A DNA stretch of 64,000 bases from Blastocystis hominis (taxonomy: Eukaryota; Sar; Bigyra; Opalinata; Blastocystidae). The stretch covers positions 179,939 to 243,938 of the forward strand of contig NW_013171860.1 of assembly GCF_000151665.1 (NCBI RefSeq), read 5' to 3'. This document shows positions 28,039 to 38,395 of the stretch, in pieces. The position numbers and the translations under genes were made by a program. The notes beneath the pieces were generated by a model that was not told the DNA's origin, made no database searches, and was given only the letters and a program-made list of their open reading frames with translations. Positions within the stretch are counted from its first letter, which is position 1; each line of letters starts with the position of its first letter.

Positions 28039-28377
28039 CTCATTGAGTATCACAAACAATTGCGAAAATATCAAGAAGAATTGACAGCCTCTCTGGATTC
28101 GCTTAGTGAGCGGGATCCCGAAACAATTCGCAAGTTGAGTAATGTGTTGTAGGATTGGATTGATAAACAGAGGATAATGTGAAGCAAGCGATCGATGGTG
28201 CGAATCGTTGGACAGGTAGGTGTCATTGTGCCGATTCTCAGTTTGCTAGACAACATCTACAGCGTGAAGAGCTTTTTGGTTCGGAAGCAAGGTATGGGAA
28301 GCAAGGAAGTGGACCAAGCTTTGGAGATAACCGAAGACTTCGACTCTCTCGAATACCCTGCTTGTCTTTGCAACTAA
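28039..28377 (+). pseudogene. MND1: 3' half of MND1 (5' part missing)
   Basis: Three exons. Exon 1 reads LIEYHKQLRKYQEELTASLD and ends IRKL. A 32-nt intron is followed by KEDNVKQAIDGANRWTD, a 34-nt intron, and NIYSVKSFLVRKQGMGSKEV through ITEDFDSLEY. This is the coiled coil and conserved tail of MND1 (ANRWTDNIF..KSW..R and PEDFDYID), the meiotic partner of HOP2 that helps DMC1/RAD51 strand exchange. The DNA-binding N-terminal half is absent: directly upstream of a plausible 3' splice site (TTTCTTTAG) lies the LRR pseudogene. Either the gene was cut by rearrangement or two contigs were joined wrongly. Confidence 0.7.
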
Positions 28378-28455
28378 TCCTCGCTGCTATTGGATCTCTT
28401 TGCTCCTCATTGATTCATTGATCCATTGATTCATTGATTCATTAGCTGTTTATTC

Positions 28456-28479
28456 AACAAACAACGCAGACTACAAACA
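28456..28479 (-). terminator. 3'-end signals of the FN3 surface gene
   Basis: Reverse strand TGTTTGTA (28,479-28,472) right after the stop codon, and an exact TGTTTGTT (28,463-28,456) 16 bp further on. Confidence 0.55.
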
Positions 28480-28480
28480 C

Positions 28481-31443
28481 TTAGAACTCCATCGATGCTC
28501 CCAGCTTGCCGCACTGGCACTCGCAGCGCGCGCTGCTTCGCCGGCATCTGCACACTCCCGCGTTCGCGGACAGCGCGGCCAGATAGGCAGGTCCGCACGG
28601 GCTTTCCACACGTCGCGTGAACGTCACATCGCTCGGCAGCGCGCGCTGCATATCGTCCTGCACCGCTTCGCCGCGCAGCGTGATCGTCAAGACCGCCTTC
28701 GCCGCCTCGCTCGGCACCGTATACTCAAACCGAATCACATGGCCCTCCGACGAAACCGTCGCGCCCGCCGCCAATCCAGGCAGCTCCACGCCGTCGCTGG
28801 CAAACCGCAGAGCGTCCTGCGAGACGATCGTCACGGCCTCGTCGAACGTCAGCGCGAACTGGTACGTCTCTCCCGCGAACAGCGTCTGCGCGGGCTCCGC
28901 TCGAAGCAGCGAGGGCGCGGGGATCTCTAGCGTTCACTCCTCGCCGGACGCCTCCTACCCGACGCTGCCTGCACTTCGGCCTCCAGCTCCACGCCGCACC
29001 CCACGAACTGCGCCGTGTACGAAGCGCCCAGCTGCAGCTCCGACCGCACCACGAAGGCCAGCGTGTCGTTGCTGACCAGCAGATCGTCCACGCCGTAGTC
29101 CTCCTCCGCCAGACGCACCGCGCACCCCACCGGCAGACCCACGCGACCGTCGCACGCGAACCGAACCACGCCGTGGGAGCGAGCCACGATCGGCGTCGCC
29201 AGCACGCAGCTCGCCAGCGCGCTGTCTGCGATGGACCCACGCAAACGCCCCTACCTCCGCTCATCTCCCACGCGTCTTGGCGAGACAGACGGAACTCCTC
29301 GCTCGCCGCGCCGCTCTCCGCCGAGCGCACGGCGCCTGCGGGCACCCGAAGGACCACCGCGCCCGCGGGCAGCGAAGGGAGACGGAAGCACGCCACGAGG
29401 CCCTCGACCCAGAGGAGCGAAACCGACTGATCCGGAGAGGCTGCGTGGAAGGGAAAGGCCAAAACCCACACGAACCGACGAACACTTCGCCGCTCCCCTG
29501 AACGACGGGAGCGTCGAACGTCAGCGTTACCAGGTCGTTCGCGCGCACCTCCGACGAGGCCGAAGGCGTCACAAAACTCACGCGCGGAGGCACTTCCACT
29601 AGAGCTGAGGAATCGGGGAAACGGGGAACCGGGAGAGGCCAGAGTGTCGAAGAAGACCACTTCGCCCATCTCTTCCAAACGACGCGGACGACCATGCATT
29701 TCGCGATACAGCTGCCGAATCAAGCGAGGATTCATCCCCAGAGAAAGATCATCGCTCGCTCCAACGCCCATTTCTTGGTGCATCATTCCTCGATTCATCA
29801 TTCCTCGATTCATTCCATGTCGCATTCCAAAGCCCATTCTACTCTTCACTCTCCTTCTCTCCTTTCCTACCCCATTTCGCGGTACAACTCATGTTCCATC
29901 ATGCACTGCAGTCGATACCCGCTTCCCCGATGCAGGTTCTCCGTTACCACCGTCACTTCCTCCCCCGGGTTCTTTATCTACCCATCACGCTCCCTCCCTT
30001 CCGCCACATGAAACCGCTTCGCCAGCCGCGCGAACGCCGCGAGCGACGGCCGTCCAAACCGTCTCCGCTGCGGCAGACACAGCGCATCGCCGGGCGTGTC
30101 GCTCTTCACTCGGATCCGCGCGAACGTCGCGAACGGCTCCACGTCCGTGATCGTCAGCCGCGCCGCCGCTTCGCCCGTTTCGAAGCTCCTTCCCGCGGAC
30201 TGCACCGTGCGGTTCCCCGCGTTCAGCGAGCACTCCACCGTGTACTGCGTCGAGGGCTCCAGGCCGCCAAGCAGAACGCGCGCCTCGCCCGCGTGCCGCA
30301 CAGGACGGTCCACGAAGGCGGGGCGGATCGACGGCGCGTGGTACGAGCACAGCAGCGTCCCCGGCGCCGTCAGATTCACACGCACCAACGCCGACTCCCC
30401 GAACGCGCGCACCGACTTCACCTCCACCCACGGATCTACCCTCAACCGCACTCACCGACACTACCCTCCGCGCGGAACACCACGGGCTGCGACCACGCGC
30501 TCAGACCCCCAGCCGTCATCACGTTGACCTCCGCACGCACGCCATCCACCGCAGGGAGCCCGCGGAAATGCGCGTGCGGCTTGTAAGACACCTTCTCGAA
30601 CAGCACGCGCCCAAGCAGGTCGCTCACGCGCACGTTGAACTTGAGAACGGGCTTGCCCGTCGCTTGGAGGTAGCGCCAACGCATCGACAGAGAGGATCCG
30701 TCCACACGGAGGTGGATGTGCTCAGGAGGATCGGGAATGGCTGCCAGATGAAGGCAAAAGGAAACCATTACTCGACTGCTTCAGAGTGACCGGCACGCTC
30801 AAGCGAGAGTACGTTTCCTGAACGCCTTTCCCGTTCCCGAAACGCCAAGCGAAGGAATACGTCTTGCCCACAGAGAGACCGCTGATTTTCAGAGGAAGTT
30901 TGTACTGCAAATCACACAAACCAAAATCGAACCAACAGCAAACTCCAACTCACGGGAAGAACCGCCTTCCTCCAACACCTCCACGATCACTTTCGATAAT
31001 TCGTGACCGTTCCCATAGTGATGCATGTGACGGCGACCCAGAGTCACGGAACTCTCGTCGTAAGAAAGAACACGAGGAGCCGGAGCAAGGATGGGCGCTC
31101 CCGACGGAGTCACTTTCACCTCCGTAGAAAAAGCAGACTGCACATTATTTACAGTCGCAGCTACACGGATCGCGTACTCCTCACCCGCAAGCAGACCGTC
31201 AATAAACGCATAATCACTACTCACCGTCAGCTTGTTCCACATCGTCGGAGCAGGCTGAATATCGAGCGTGTACGAAGAAGCACCTTCCACTCCAACCCAA
31301 GAGATGCTAATCGAAGAACCCGATACCAGGTTCACTTTTACATCACGGGGTACTTCAACTACCCCTTAAAAAGCAAATCGAGACACTTACCCGAAACAGC
31401 TACGACGAATACACATAAAGCGACGAAAAACTAAATCTAACAC
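28481..31443 (-). CDS. large FN3/Ig-like repeat protein, probably surface or secreted
   Basis: Multi-exon, GC-rich reverse-strand gene of about 3 kb. A first coding stretch (VLDLVFRRFMCIRRSCFG) is joined by a 26-nt intron to VVEVPRDVKVNLVSGSSISI. Fibronectin-III-like domains follow: ISISWVGVEGASSYTLDI, then IPDPPEHIHLRVDGSSLSMR, and STQYTVECSLNAGNRTV. Later parts look like Ig-like domain 5 (SbsA/SwmB-type): ANDLVTLTFDAPVV and IVSQDALRFASDGVELPG. The end is cysteine-rich (CRCRRSSARCECQCGKLG). Such proteins are usually extracellular. A signal peptide could not be placed with confidence, and several splice borders are unresolved. A related gene lies at 40,300-43,090. Confidence 0.6.
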
Positions 31444-31741
31444 CATGAAATTAAAATAACATTCATTTTCATTGTTTCGATTTGATTTCTTGTTGGAAAA
31501 GTCAAATCGAACACTCCCCAAATCAGAACCATAACCGCGGATCAGGCTTCAACTCATTTCATCCTTTCACTGATGATATAGATAAATCTAGGTTGCTGTA
31601 TAGAATGTAGTAAACACCATCCACAAATACTCACACAAAGAATCAACTTGAAAACCACTCTTCTATTCTTACTCATACATATGTACTTTGAGAACAATTT
31701 CATGCTTATTCAAACTCTACTTTTTCATTTTTTCTGTTACC

Positions 31742-32871
31742 ATGTCTGAAGTCGATTTTTCGTCTCTGCCTATATCGAAAATGCGCAGTACTTTAAAGTC
31801 CCTTGGATTATCGGGAGCAGGAACGAAGGCAAGCCTGGTTGAGCGTTACCAAGCGTATCAAAATGGCGAGATTGTAGCAGATCAGACGGAAAAGGAAGGA
31901 GAAATTGAATATGCCGATGGTGATCAAGAGCAAAGTGAAATCCCTCAAGCTGAAGTGGATGCAACTATGGAAAGTAAAAATGGATTTAGGATGATGATTA
32001 TTTTAGATCAAGATGATAAAATCCCTGGTGGAAGTCTTTCTGATGAAAACAAGGTTGGGGAGCTTCTATTGAATGAAGAAGTTCATCCCNNNNNNNNNNN
32101 NNNNNNNNNNNNNNNNNNNNNNNNNNNNNNNNNNNNNNNNNNNNNNNNNNNNNNNNNNNNNNNNNNNNNNNNNNNNNNNNNNNNNNNNNNNNNNNNNNNN
32201 NNNNNNNNNNNNNNNNNNNNNNNNNNNNNNNNNNNNNNNAGGAAAATGATACGACTCAAACCGAGGTAGTGGATGGACTTTCGTCTCCAGTTCGGTCAGC
32301 AGCAGAGAGTGGATATAATGAAATGCAATCTATCGAAAACACAGAGGCTACGTGCACTTCTGCGGTTGGTGGTGAAGGTCCTGAAGCGATCGAAGGTGGT
32401 AAAGCTCCAATCAATGGTTCTGAAGTTTCCCCAGATAGGGCTGAGTCATTGGACATCGAGGCCGAGCTGGACAAGCGAGAGGCTCGCAGCAAGAAATTCG
32501 GGACTTCTTTCGATCGTGAATCGTGTCGCCAGCAACTGCTTCGAATTTATTCCACTGCACAAGTTGGATCTACCCACAATAGTGATAATAATGACAATAA
32601 CAATAACGTTGGATTACTCCACAAAATTGACACGTAGCGTGCGAAACTACTTTCAGAACGTCGAGCCAAGTTCGGAATAGTGGAAAGCAATCAATCACTG
32701 GGTCGAAGACAAGGCCGTTCTGGACAGGGAATGAACTCTGTCTCAGAAGAACTGCGTGCTGAGCGACAGAAAAAGTTCGGAATGGTGGAGAAGTCCTTCC
32801 CTGTGCGTCAACGCGGAGAGAAGCGATATCAATCCAGATATAGAAACCAAAAGAATCGCCGATATATGTAA
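31742..32871 (+). CDS. SARNP: SAP-domain RNA-export protein (SARNP/THO1-like)
   Basis: N-terminal SAP motif, ISKMRSTLKSLGLSGAGTKA then SLVERYQAY (residues 10-40), the DNA/RNA-binding helix-turn-helix of THO1 and SARNP. A low-complexity acidic middle is cut by a run of 150 N (32,090-32,239). After the gap the frame continues through EVVDGLSSPVRSAAE to three family repeats: ELDKREARSKKFGTSFD, ERRAKFGIVES, and ELRAERQKKFGMVEKSF, matching the (R/K)..(R/K)FG units of the Tho1/MOS11 C-terminal region that bind UAP56/Sub2. At least one intron lies between the first and second repeats (3' end at 32,656). The role would be mRNP assembly and export. The total length is unknown because of the gap. Confidence 0.75.
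32090..32239. other. assembly gap of 150 N
   Basis: Run of 150 undetermined bases inside the acidic middle of the SARNP-like gene; the true length may differ. Confidence 1.
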
Positions 32872-34099
32872 AGTGCATTGTTTTTTACATACCATTCTAT
32901 CATCAAGCACACAAGCAATTAAGGCCATGGAATGATTCATTGATAGGAAAATAGTTCTTTTGCAAAAAATAAGCGTTGCTATTTGTTCAGTAGTCGTCCC
33001 AATTTATATAGATTTTTTGGTTCAATCTATTCTATTACTCAATCTATCGATATAATCTACAATCTATATTCTTCAGGTTTCATCGTATTCATGGGAATGA
33101 TTGTCCATCAATTACGAACCCTCATAACACCCTTCATTTGAAACTTATGAGTATATTTTAATTACATTAGAAATGTTTCGTGATTAGCGAGCAATGAGTT
33201 ATTGGAGTGTAATAATGCTCCAGAATCTTTAGGTCAGTAATCTATATAGTTTGGCTTGGTTATTCGTGTTCAAATTTGTTTCAATGTGATAGAAAAACTT
33301 GGTTCTATTGATCGAGAAGCCTGTGGAATCGGAATGAATCTGTAAGGAAGGATTTTTACAGTATCACTACTAATGCTACTACTCTGGCCAATTCCACTGC
33401 TTCTCAACAGGGATTGAAACAACACTATAATTTGAGTCACAGTGTGTATATGAATGATAGAAGCCATAGTTACTTAGAATTAGGATTTTACAACAGGCAA
33501 TACAAAGGATCAGGGATTTCATCATTCATTCATTCATTCATTCATACATGCATTCTATTGGAATAAATGGAATAAGAATGACAATTGATTCAAAGACAGA
33601 TATTATTCGTATTATTATAACTTCGTGTTAGTATAAAGTCCAGAATAGATTGAATTGAACAACTAAACCTACCCATCTTGATCAGAAAGCTTGTTGAACA
33701 TAATAGACTTTACTATCCTCATTATAAATTAAGGATTCTACAAGTAAACATCATGAATGGATGAATAGTCACAAATACGAAAGCCATAACACTGTAAGTA
33801 ATGGAGGCAAATATCTCCGTTGATGGCTATTATACTCTTGTTGAATCTGTAATTAGTAATAGTAATATTACTATTATTTTTACTATTGTCATTTGTAGTT
33901 AAAATCATCACTTGCATTACAATAAAGGCCGATATATAAAACAAAAGTACAATAACAAAGAATGGGTTGGGTTTTGTATATTTCAAAATGAAAATAAACA
34001 CGATAACCTTTGAAAGAATAAACAGGGCAACTCCAATCCAAGATTTCACTCGATTTCAAAACGGATTTGCTTGAAATGACGAGTCATGTGAAAAACGGA
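32872..34099. other. AT-rich DNA with a hydrophobic ORF
   Basis: No convincing gene. A reverse-strand ORF at 33,738-34,049 has two hydrophobic stretches (VALFILSKVIVFIFILKY; FFVIVLLFYISAFIVMQVMI) that recall the membrane anchor of the MORN-like protein at 11,938, so it may be a decayed piece of that family. A (TCAT)n run lies near 33,523-33,545. Confidence 0.35.
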
Positions 34100-34560
34100 C
34101 GAAACGAAGCTTCAATCAGATTGTAAACCATGTTAATGGAAAGCGGAAGAAATCGATTCTCATTGTGTTGGAAAGTTGCATTACCTGGGAGAATTCAATG
34201 AAAAGCGAGAATGAGAAAAATAGTAATTCAATAATAAGAAAAAACGGATAGAACGCTGATCAAAGGAATCTGGTAGAATTACATACTTGAGGACAACGTT
34301 CACAATTGAAGGAACCATTATGATTGAGTTGATAAGAAATGGAGACAAATTCATAGTTTCGAATCGAATTCCCCTCTATGTGGGCGAATTCGTTTATGAT
34401 GAATCGAAAGAATCGTTTCTTCGAAATGGTCGAGGATACTGGATCGATGAAGAAACTCGTATTGCTACTCGCGAAGTGGAATGGAAAGATGGAGTGGAAG
34501 TGAGTGGAAGAGATCTCTATGATGGATGGCATATTCATTCACTCATTCATTCACTCAATA
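34100..34560 (+). pseudogene. MORN-region pseudogene of the MORN/LRR family
   Basis: Matches 44,340-44,760 of the intact gene. The best part (34,310-34,530) still reads MIELIRNGDKFIVSNRIPLY then VGEFVYDESKESFLRNGRGY and VEWKDGVEVSGRDLYDGW, nearly identical to the intact copy. Upstream, recognisable sequence (for example the TGTAAACCATGTTAATGGAA region) no longer keeps one frame, and the LRR part is absent. Sequence decays into simple TCATTCAT repeats right after DLYDGW, close to the point where the intact gene enters its Pro-Lys linker. Confidence 0.75.
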
Positions 34561-34808
34561 TTACTTGTTTATTTAATACTATTGCTATGTTAATCACATT
34601 GCATTTCACATTGTTTTGTTGATCAAATAGAAAGCAAGGTTTTCATTCATAGGATTCACACATTCCATCCATCATATTATTCAATCGATTGTTTTGTTTA
34701 ATGATACTATGATTCCTATTCACCATTTCAATCTATGAACCACATTCCTTTCTCTGCAATATCATTCTTTGTATTCAATATGGATGATCATTGTGACAGA
34801 AGAGAATC

Positions 34809-34810
<2 letters not shown>

Positions 34811-34839
<29 letters not shown>

Positions 34840-34990
34840 GGAAATGACGCATAAAGCGCGAAATTTTTTTCGACTATTTTCTACCTGGTTGCCTTTTAGA
34901 CCATTGCTGCCCATTGCCTACCTCAGAGACCACGACGCAAAAAGCGTGAACCCATTTTTCTACCAATGTGGTAATTGTCTGCCCTTTATA
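34811..34990. repeat. left terminal repeat of element B with (AGT)n edge
   Basis: (AGT)n, about nine copies, at 34,811-34,838, then GGGAAATGACGC and AAAGCGCGAAA. On the opposite strand this matches the right edge of A1 (GGGAAATGGCG then ACGCGCGAAAA). The following TTGCCTTTTAGACC and TGCCCATTGCCTACCT match decayed sequence at the left edge of element C. Short tandem repeats at the very end are expected for protein-primed linear genomes, where the first bases are copied by sliding back. Confidence 0.7.
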
Positions 34991-35105
34991 TAATGGTAAA
35001 GAGAGAAAGACCATGCACTACTCCATGCTTATTCAAGGCTCACCTACCAATGGCTCATTCACTTAGATTAATCCGTACAAGTACAAGAATCCTTACATCA
35101 CTTCC

Positions 35106-35726
35106 ATGACTGTCCTGTTTCGACCCAAGGATGCCCAGGCTATGTTCAACAACGTGGACACGACGAATGTGATTACTAACAGCAATGATGAGAAAGTGAC
35201 GATCCCTGCTGGTTATTACACGATCAGTGAGATCATTGCCATGCTCAATACCATGACCGATACTACATTCTCCATATCGACGAACGCCTCGTCGTTCGGC
35301 TGTATCTGGATTCAGTCTCCACACACCATTGATTTCACAGATGCACCTGACATTCGTGAGATCCTCGGTTTGGATGGACGAACGGTCATTCTACCTGCTT
35401 CGTTCAGTGGATCGAACGTGATTGATATCACTCGAAATCGCCAAGTGATCCAGGTCTACTCGACGATCGTGCGATCATCGGACTTGAAGATTGCCAACCA
35501 GAACAACAACCTGCTCACCACAATGATCATTGACGATCCAACGGCTGACTACGTGCGAACTGTGGAAGACGTGTGCATACCAATGATCACTCGGTTTGAT
35601 CAATTGATGTTCGTGTTCCGCGATATGGATGGCAAGACGATGCGACTGAACGGCAAATTCGAACTCCAGTTGACGATTGATGACGTGTATGATGAAGTGC
35701 CTTCATCGATTACCTCTGCGAATTAG
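35106..35726 (+). CDS. structural-type protein 1 of element B
   Basis: 206 aa from the first ATG; the frame is open for another 13 codons upstream (INPYKYKNPYITS), and that leader is conserved in element C. Contains the module PAGYYTISEIIAMLNTM with DFTDAPDIREILGL, and ends with FRDMDGKTMRLNGKFELQLT. The pairing of a P.G.Y...E....LN segment with a D..G....L.G.....LT end recurs in all four genes of this block and is the sort of pattern found in virion proteins of Polintons and related large DNA viruses. A capsid or minor capsid role is inferred, not shown. It is separated from the next gene by only 6 bp. Confidence 0.6.
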   Translation: MTVLFRPKDAQAMFNNVDTTNVITNSNDEKVTIPAGYYTISEIIAMLNTMTDTTFSISTNASSFGCIWIQSPHTIDFTDAPDIREILGLDGRTVILPASFSGSNVIDITRNRQVIQVYSTIVRSSDLKIANQNNNLLTTMIIDDPTADYVRTVEDVCIPMITRFDQLMFVFRDMDGKTMRLNGKFELQLTIDDVYDEVPSSITSAN

Positions 35727-35732
35727 TTCTCC

Positions 35733-38066
35733 ATGATCGAAGTGTTCGACAATACTACGAAGAAGGAAGTGAAGCTGGACAATCCTCTCTCGTTCGACCA
35801 GTACTACATCTCGTCTGTGTCGTTGTATACGGACTTCGTGTTGCACAATGTGCCGACTGATCAAGTGGTGCCAATCAATGCTGGCGCTACGATTCAAGAG
35901 ATCACGATACCACGCGGTGCATACGACATCGAAACGATCATTGCAAAGCTGAATGCAAGTGATGCCCTGTTCGAATTGGTGTATAGCGGTGAGAATGCGT
36001 TCCACATCACGGTGAATCACTTCTACATGATTGATTTCACGAATGCACCAGAGATCAGGTCGATCCTTGGATTCGAATCGGACATCTTGGTGAAAGGAGT
36101 GGATAATCCGAAGCGCTACTACCTGTCTTCCTCGTGTAATCACGTGGTTGTTACTGACAGCAGGGAATCGCACATGTTGACATTGCCTGTCGGTTACTAC
36201 ACGTTCTCCGAGTTTATCGAGGCTGTCGGTACTGAAATGGTGAAAGTGCTTCCTCTCATATCAATGACGATCGAGGATGATCATGTACGCTTCAATGTCC
36301 AAGCAGACGGATGGTATTTCGATCGATCCAGTGTCGACACGACGATCGATGGTTTTGGTTGGACTCCATGGTTCAAATTGGCATCAACGGTACGCAATCT
36401 GTGCATCGAACGACCTGTGGAAGCTTCGTTCAACCCTGAAAGCGATTCCCCACCTGATATGACGAATGATCAAGGTATTGGTGGTCATGCGTATATAAGA
36501 TCAAACACCTTCATTGCGTATGACTGGAAAATGCGTACGAATGATAATCGGTTCCTGCTAAAGTTTCTCGCGACATACACGATGCGTTTAGCTGATGGTT
36601 CAGTACTCGATAGTGGTGAATTCTACATAACGGAGGATACGTCTACCCCGATCAAGATGAATACTCTTACAACCACATGTATTAATGAGTTCAATGCTCG
36701 ATATGCGAGTGCTATGAAACTACCTCCATCTCACCAGAATGCGATTGCGTGGACGGTGAATGACAATAGAGAAAGCATGTCATGGACTGCGAAGGACTAT
36801 GCACCAGAATTGGAATTGCATATCACATCGGAAAATACAGGTGACTTGGTGTCATCGAATGGTTCTTCGATCGGACCTTGGTATTCCAAGGATAGTGTAT
36901 ATCACACGAGAGTGTTTATCGATACGACGAATTTTATACTTGGAATACGTGGATATGGCGAAAGACCTCTCACAATCCAACGAGGTCATTATAGCGCTGT
37001 TGATATCGTGAATATGATAGCTAATGTGATCAATAAGATATATGTAGATGCGTCTCTCGGAGGGTACTTGGTATATGTCATTGCAGATAATGGTGGTCGA
37101 GTACGAATGGGATGTCGAAATGGTACAGAACCACGATTCATATTGATTTGTGAAAATCCATGTTTCAAGATTATACCCGGACCATATGCTGAACCAGGTG
37201 GTGTGTATCTGTCTTGTTATTTCGAGTTTTATCGCAATTGCTACATCAGAATGCCCGAGTTGACGTCACCTTACGAGTTTGCGATGGCGAACATCGATGG
37301 ACTGAATGTGACGAATATGATCAAAGGTAGTACATATTCCGATCGTGCTGTGTCGATCGAATTCATACAACCAACACGTGTTACGTATGTGAGGAATGAT
37401 GAAGTTGTTGTTCCATCATTGGCTACCTTCGTTGACTGGGAACAATCAGAGTCGTACACGGCTAATACGACGATTCGCTTCCCGTACGTAATGATGACAC
37501 TGGACGATAGTGCTGCTGAGACAGTCATTACGTACACGGATGACACGGTGAACCACACGTGGACCATACCATCACGATTGACACAGGCTGACATGATATG
37601 GCACATGAACCAGTGTTTTGACTCGGCTGCACTGAACATACGATGGAAAGCTGAGTCAGATGGGTACTACATTCAAGCTGACTACGTGTTCTCGTTGAGT
37701 GGCAACCTGGGAACCATAGTTCCCGCTTCAGGATCGCAATCGCATACATGGCGTATCCCTTTCGACGATGGTGTGTACTATGCCAACTATGGTCCAATAG
37801 TTGCCGAGTATCCTGTCGATATCACGAACGGTCTATCGAACATACAGTTGTATTGCAACATCGTGAAAAGCAAGACGATACCACTGCTTGCGAATGTCCC
37901 GATGGACAGCTTGTACAAGAACTACTTCTACAAGAATCGCATGTTGGTACCATGTTCTGAATTGCTTGATCGCATCGTGTACGAATTGAAGGACGAAAAT
38001 GGTGACCCGCTATCGTTCATTGGGAACGTGTACCTGCTAATCGGCTTTACCGTAATCAATAAATGA
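35733..38066 (+). CDS. structural-type protein 2 of element B, 777 aa
   Basis: Largest gene of the block and beta-rich. It carries several copies of the module seen in protein 1: QEITIPRGAYDIETIIAKLN (near residue 55), MLTLPVGYYTFSEFIEAVG (near 150), LTIQRGHYSAVDIVNMIANV (near 410), and a fourth TIPSRLTQADMIWHMNQCF (near 610). MIDFTNAPEIRSILGFE repeats the DFT.AP.IR.ILG phrase of protein 1. The end (LKDENGDPLSFIGNVYLLIG) has the D..G....L.G signature. The length and modular build suit a capsid-associated or spike protein. Element C keeps a fragment of its N-terminal part. The stop overlaps the next start as ATGA. Confidence 0.6.
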   Translation: MIEVFDNTTKKEVKLDNPLSFDQYYISSVSLYTDFVLHNVPTDQVVPINAGATIQEITIPRGAYDIETIIAKLNASDALFELVYSGENAFHITVNHFYMIDFTNAPEIRSILGFESDILVKGVDNPKRYYLSSSCNHVVVTDSRESHMLTLPVGYYTFSEFIEAVGTEMVKVLPLISMTIEDDHVRFNVQADGWYFDRSSVDTTIDGFGWTPWFKLASTVRNLCIERPVEASFNPESDSPPDMTNDQGIGGHAYIRSNTFIAYDWKMRTNDNRFLLKFLATYTMRLADGSVLDSGEFYITEDTSTPIKMNTLTTTCINEFNARYASAMKLPPSHQNAIAWTVNDNRESMSWTAKDYAPELELHITSENTGDLVSSNGSSIGPWYSKDSVYHTRVFIDTTNFILGIRGYGERPLTIQRGHYSAVDIVNMIANVINKIYVDASLGGYLVYVIADNGGRVRMGCRNGTEPRFILICENPCFKIIPGPYAEPGGVYLSCYFEFYRNCYIRMPELTSPYEFAMANIDGLNVTNMIKGSTYSDRAVSIEFIQPTRVTYVRNDEVVVPSLATFVDWEQSESYTANTTIRFPYVMMTLDDSAAETVITYTDDTVNHTWTIPSRLTQADMIWHMNQCFDSAALNIRWKAESDGYYIQADYVFSLSGNLGTIVPASGSQSHTWRIPFDDGVYYANYGPIVAEYPVDITNGLSNIQLYCNIVKSKTIPLLANVPMDSLYKNYFYKNRMLVPCSELLDRIVYELKDENGDPLSFIGNVYLLIGFTVINK

Positions 38067-38395
38067 ATCTAGTGTTCAACATTGCTCGAACGTACGAACA
38101 TGAATTCACGAGTAACAATCTCATCAAACGCGACATGGTGATCGACAGAATGACTATGAAAGGCGATTCGACTGGCACCTGTCTTGTCCTTGATCGAGTG
38201 AACAACATGCAAGAACGACGACAGTCTCCGTTGGTTGTATTGAACGAGGAGTACACAGAGAATGCACACATGAACGTCGTGGTACCCAAAAGTCGCAAAT
38301 GGTCATTCTCATTGACCGATAAGACTGGTGCAACGATTGCCCTGCCAATGCCGATTATGGTGTGCATTCACTTTCATGTTCTACAAAGTAAATGA
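38063..38395 (+). CDS. structural-type protein 3 of element B, 110 aa
   Basis: Small protein whose start codon overlaps the previous stop (ATGA at 38,063-38,066) and whose own stop overlaps the next start (ATGA at 38,392-38,395). The end reads WSFSLTDKTGATIALPMPIM, a variant of the D..G....L signature of its neighbours. It lacks the P.G.Y module. Tight overlaps suggest coupled translation from one mRNA. Function unknown beyond likely membership of the virion gene block. Confidence 0.6.
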   Translation: MNLVFNIARTYEHEFTSNNLIKRDMVIDRMTMKGDSTGTCLVLDRVNNMQERRQSPLVVLNEEYTENAHMNVVVPKSRKWSFSLTDKTGATIALPMPIMVCIHFHVLQSK

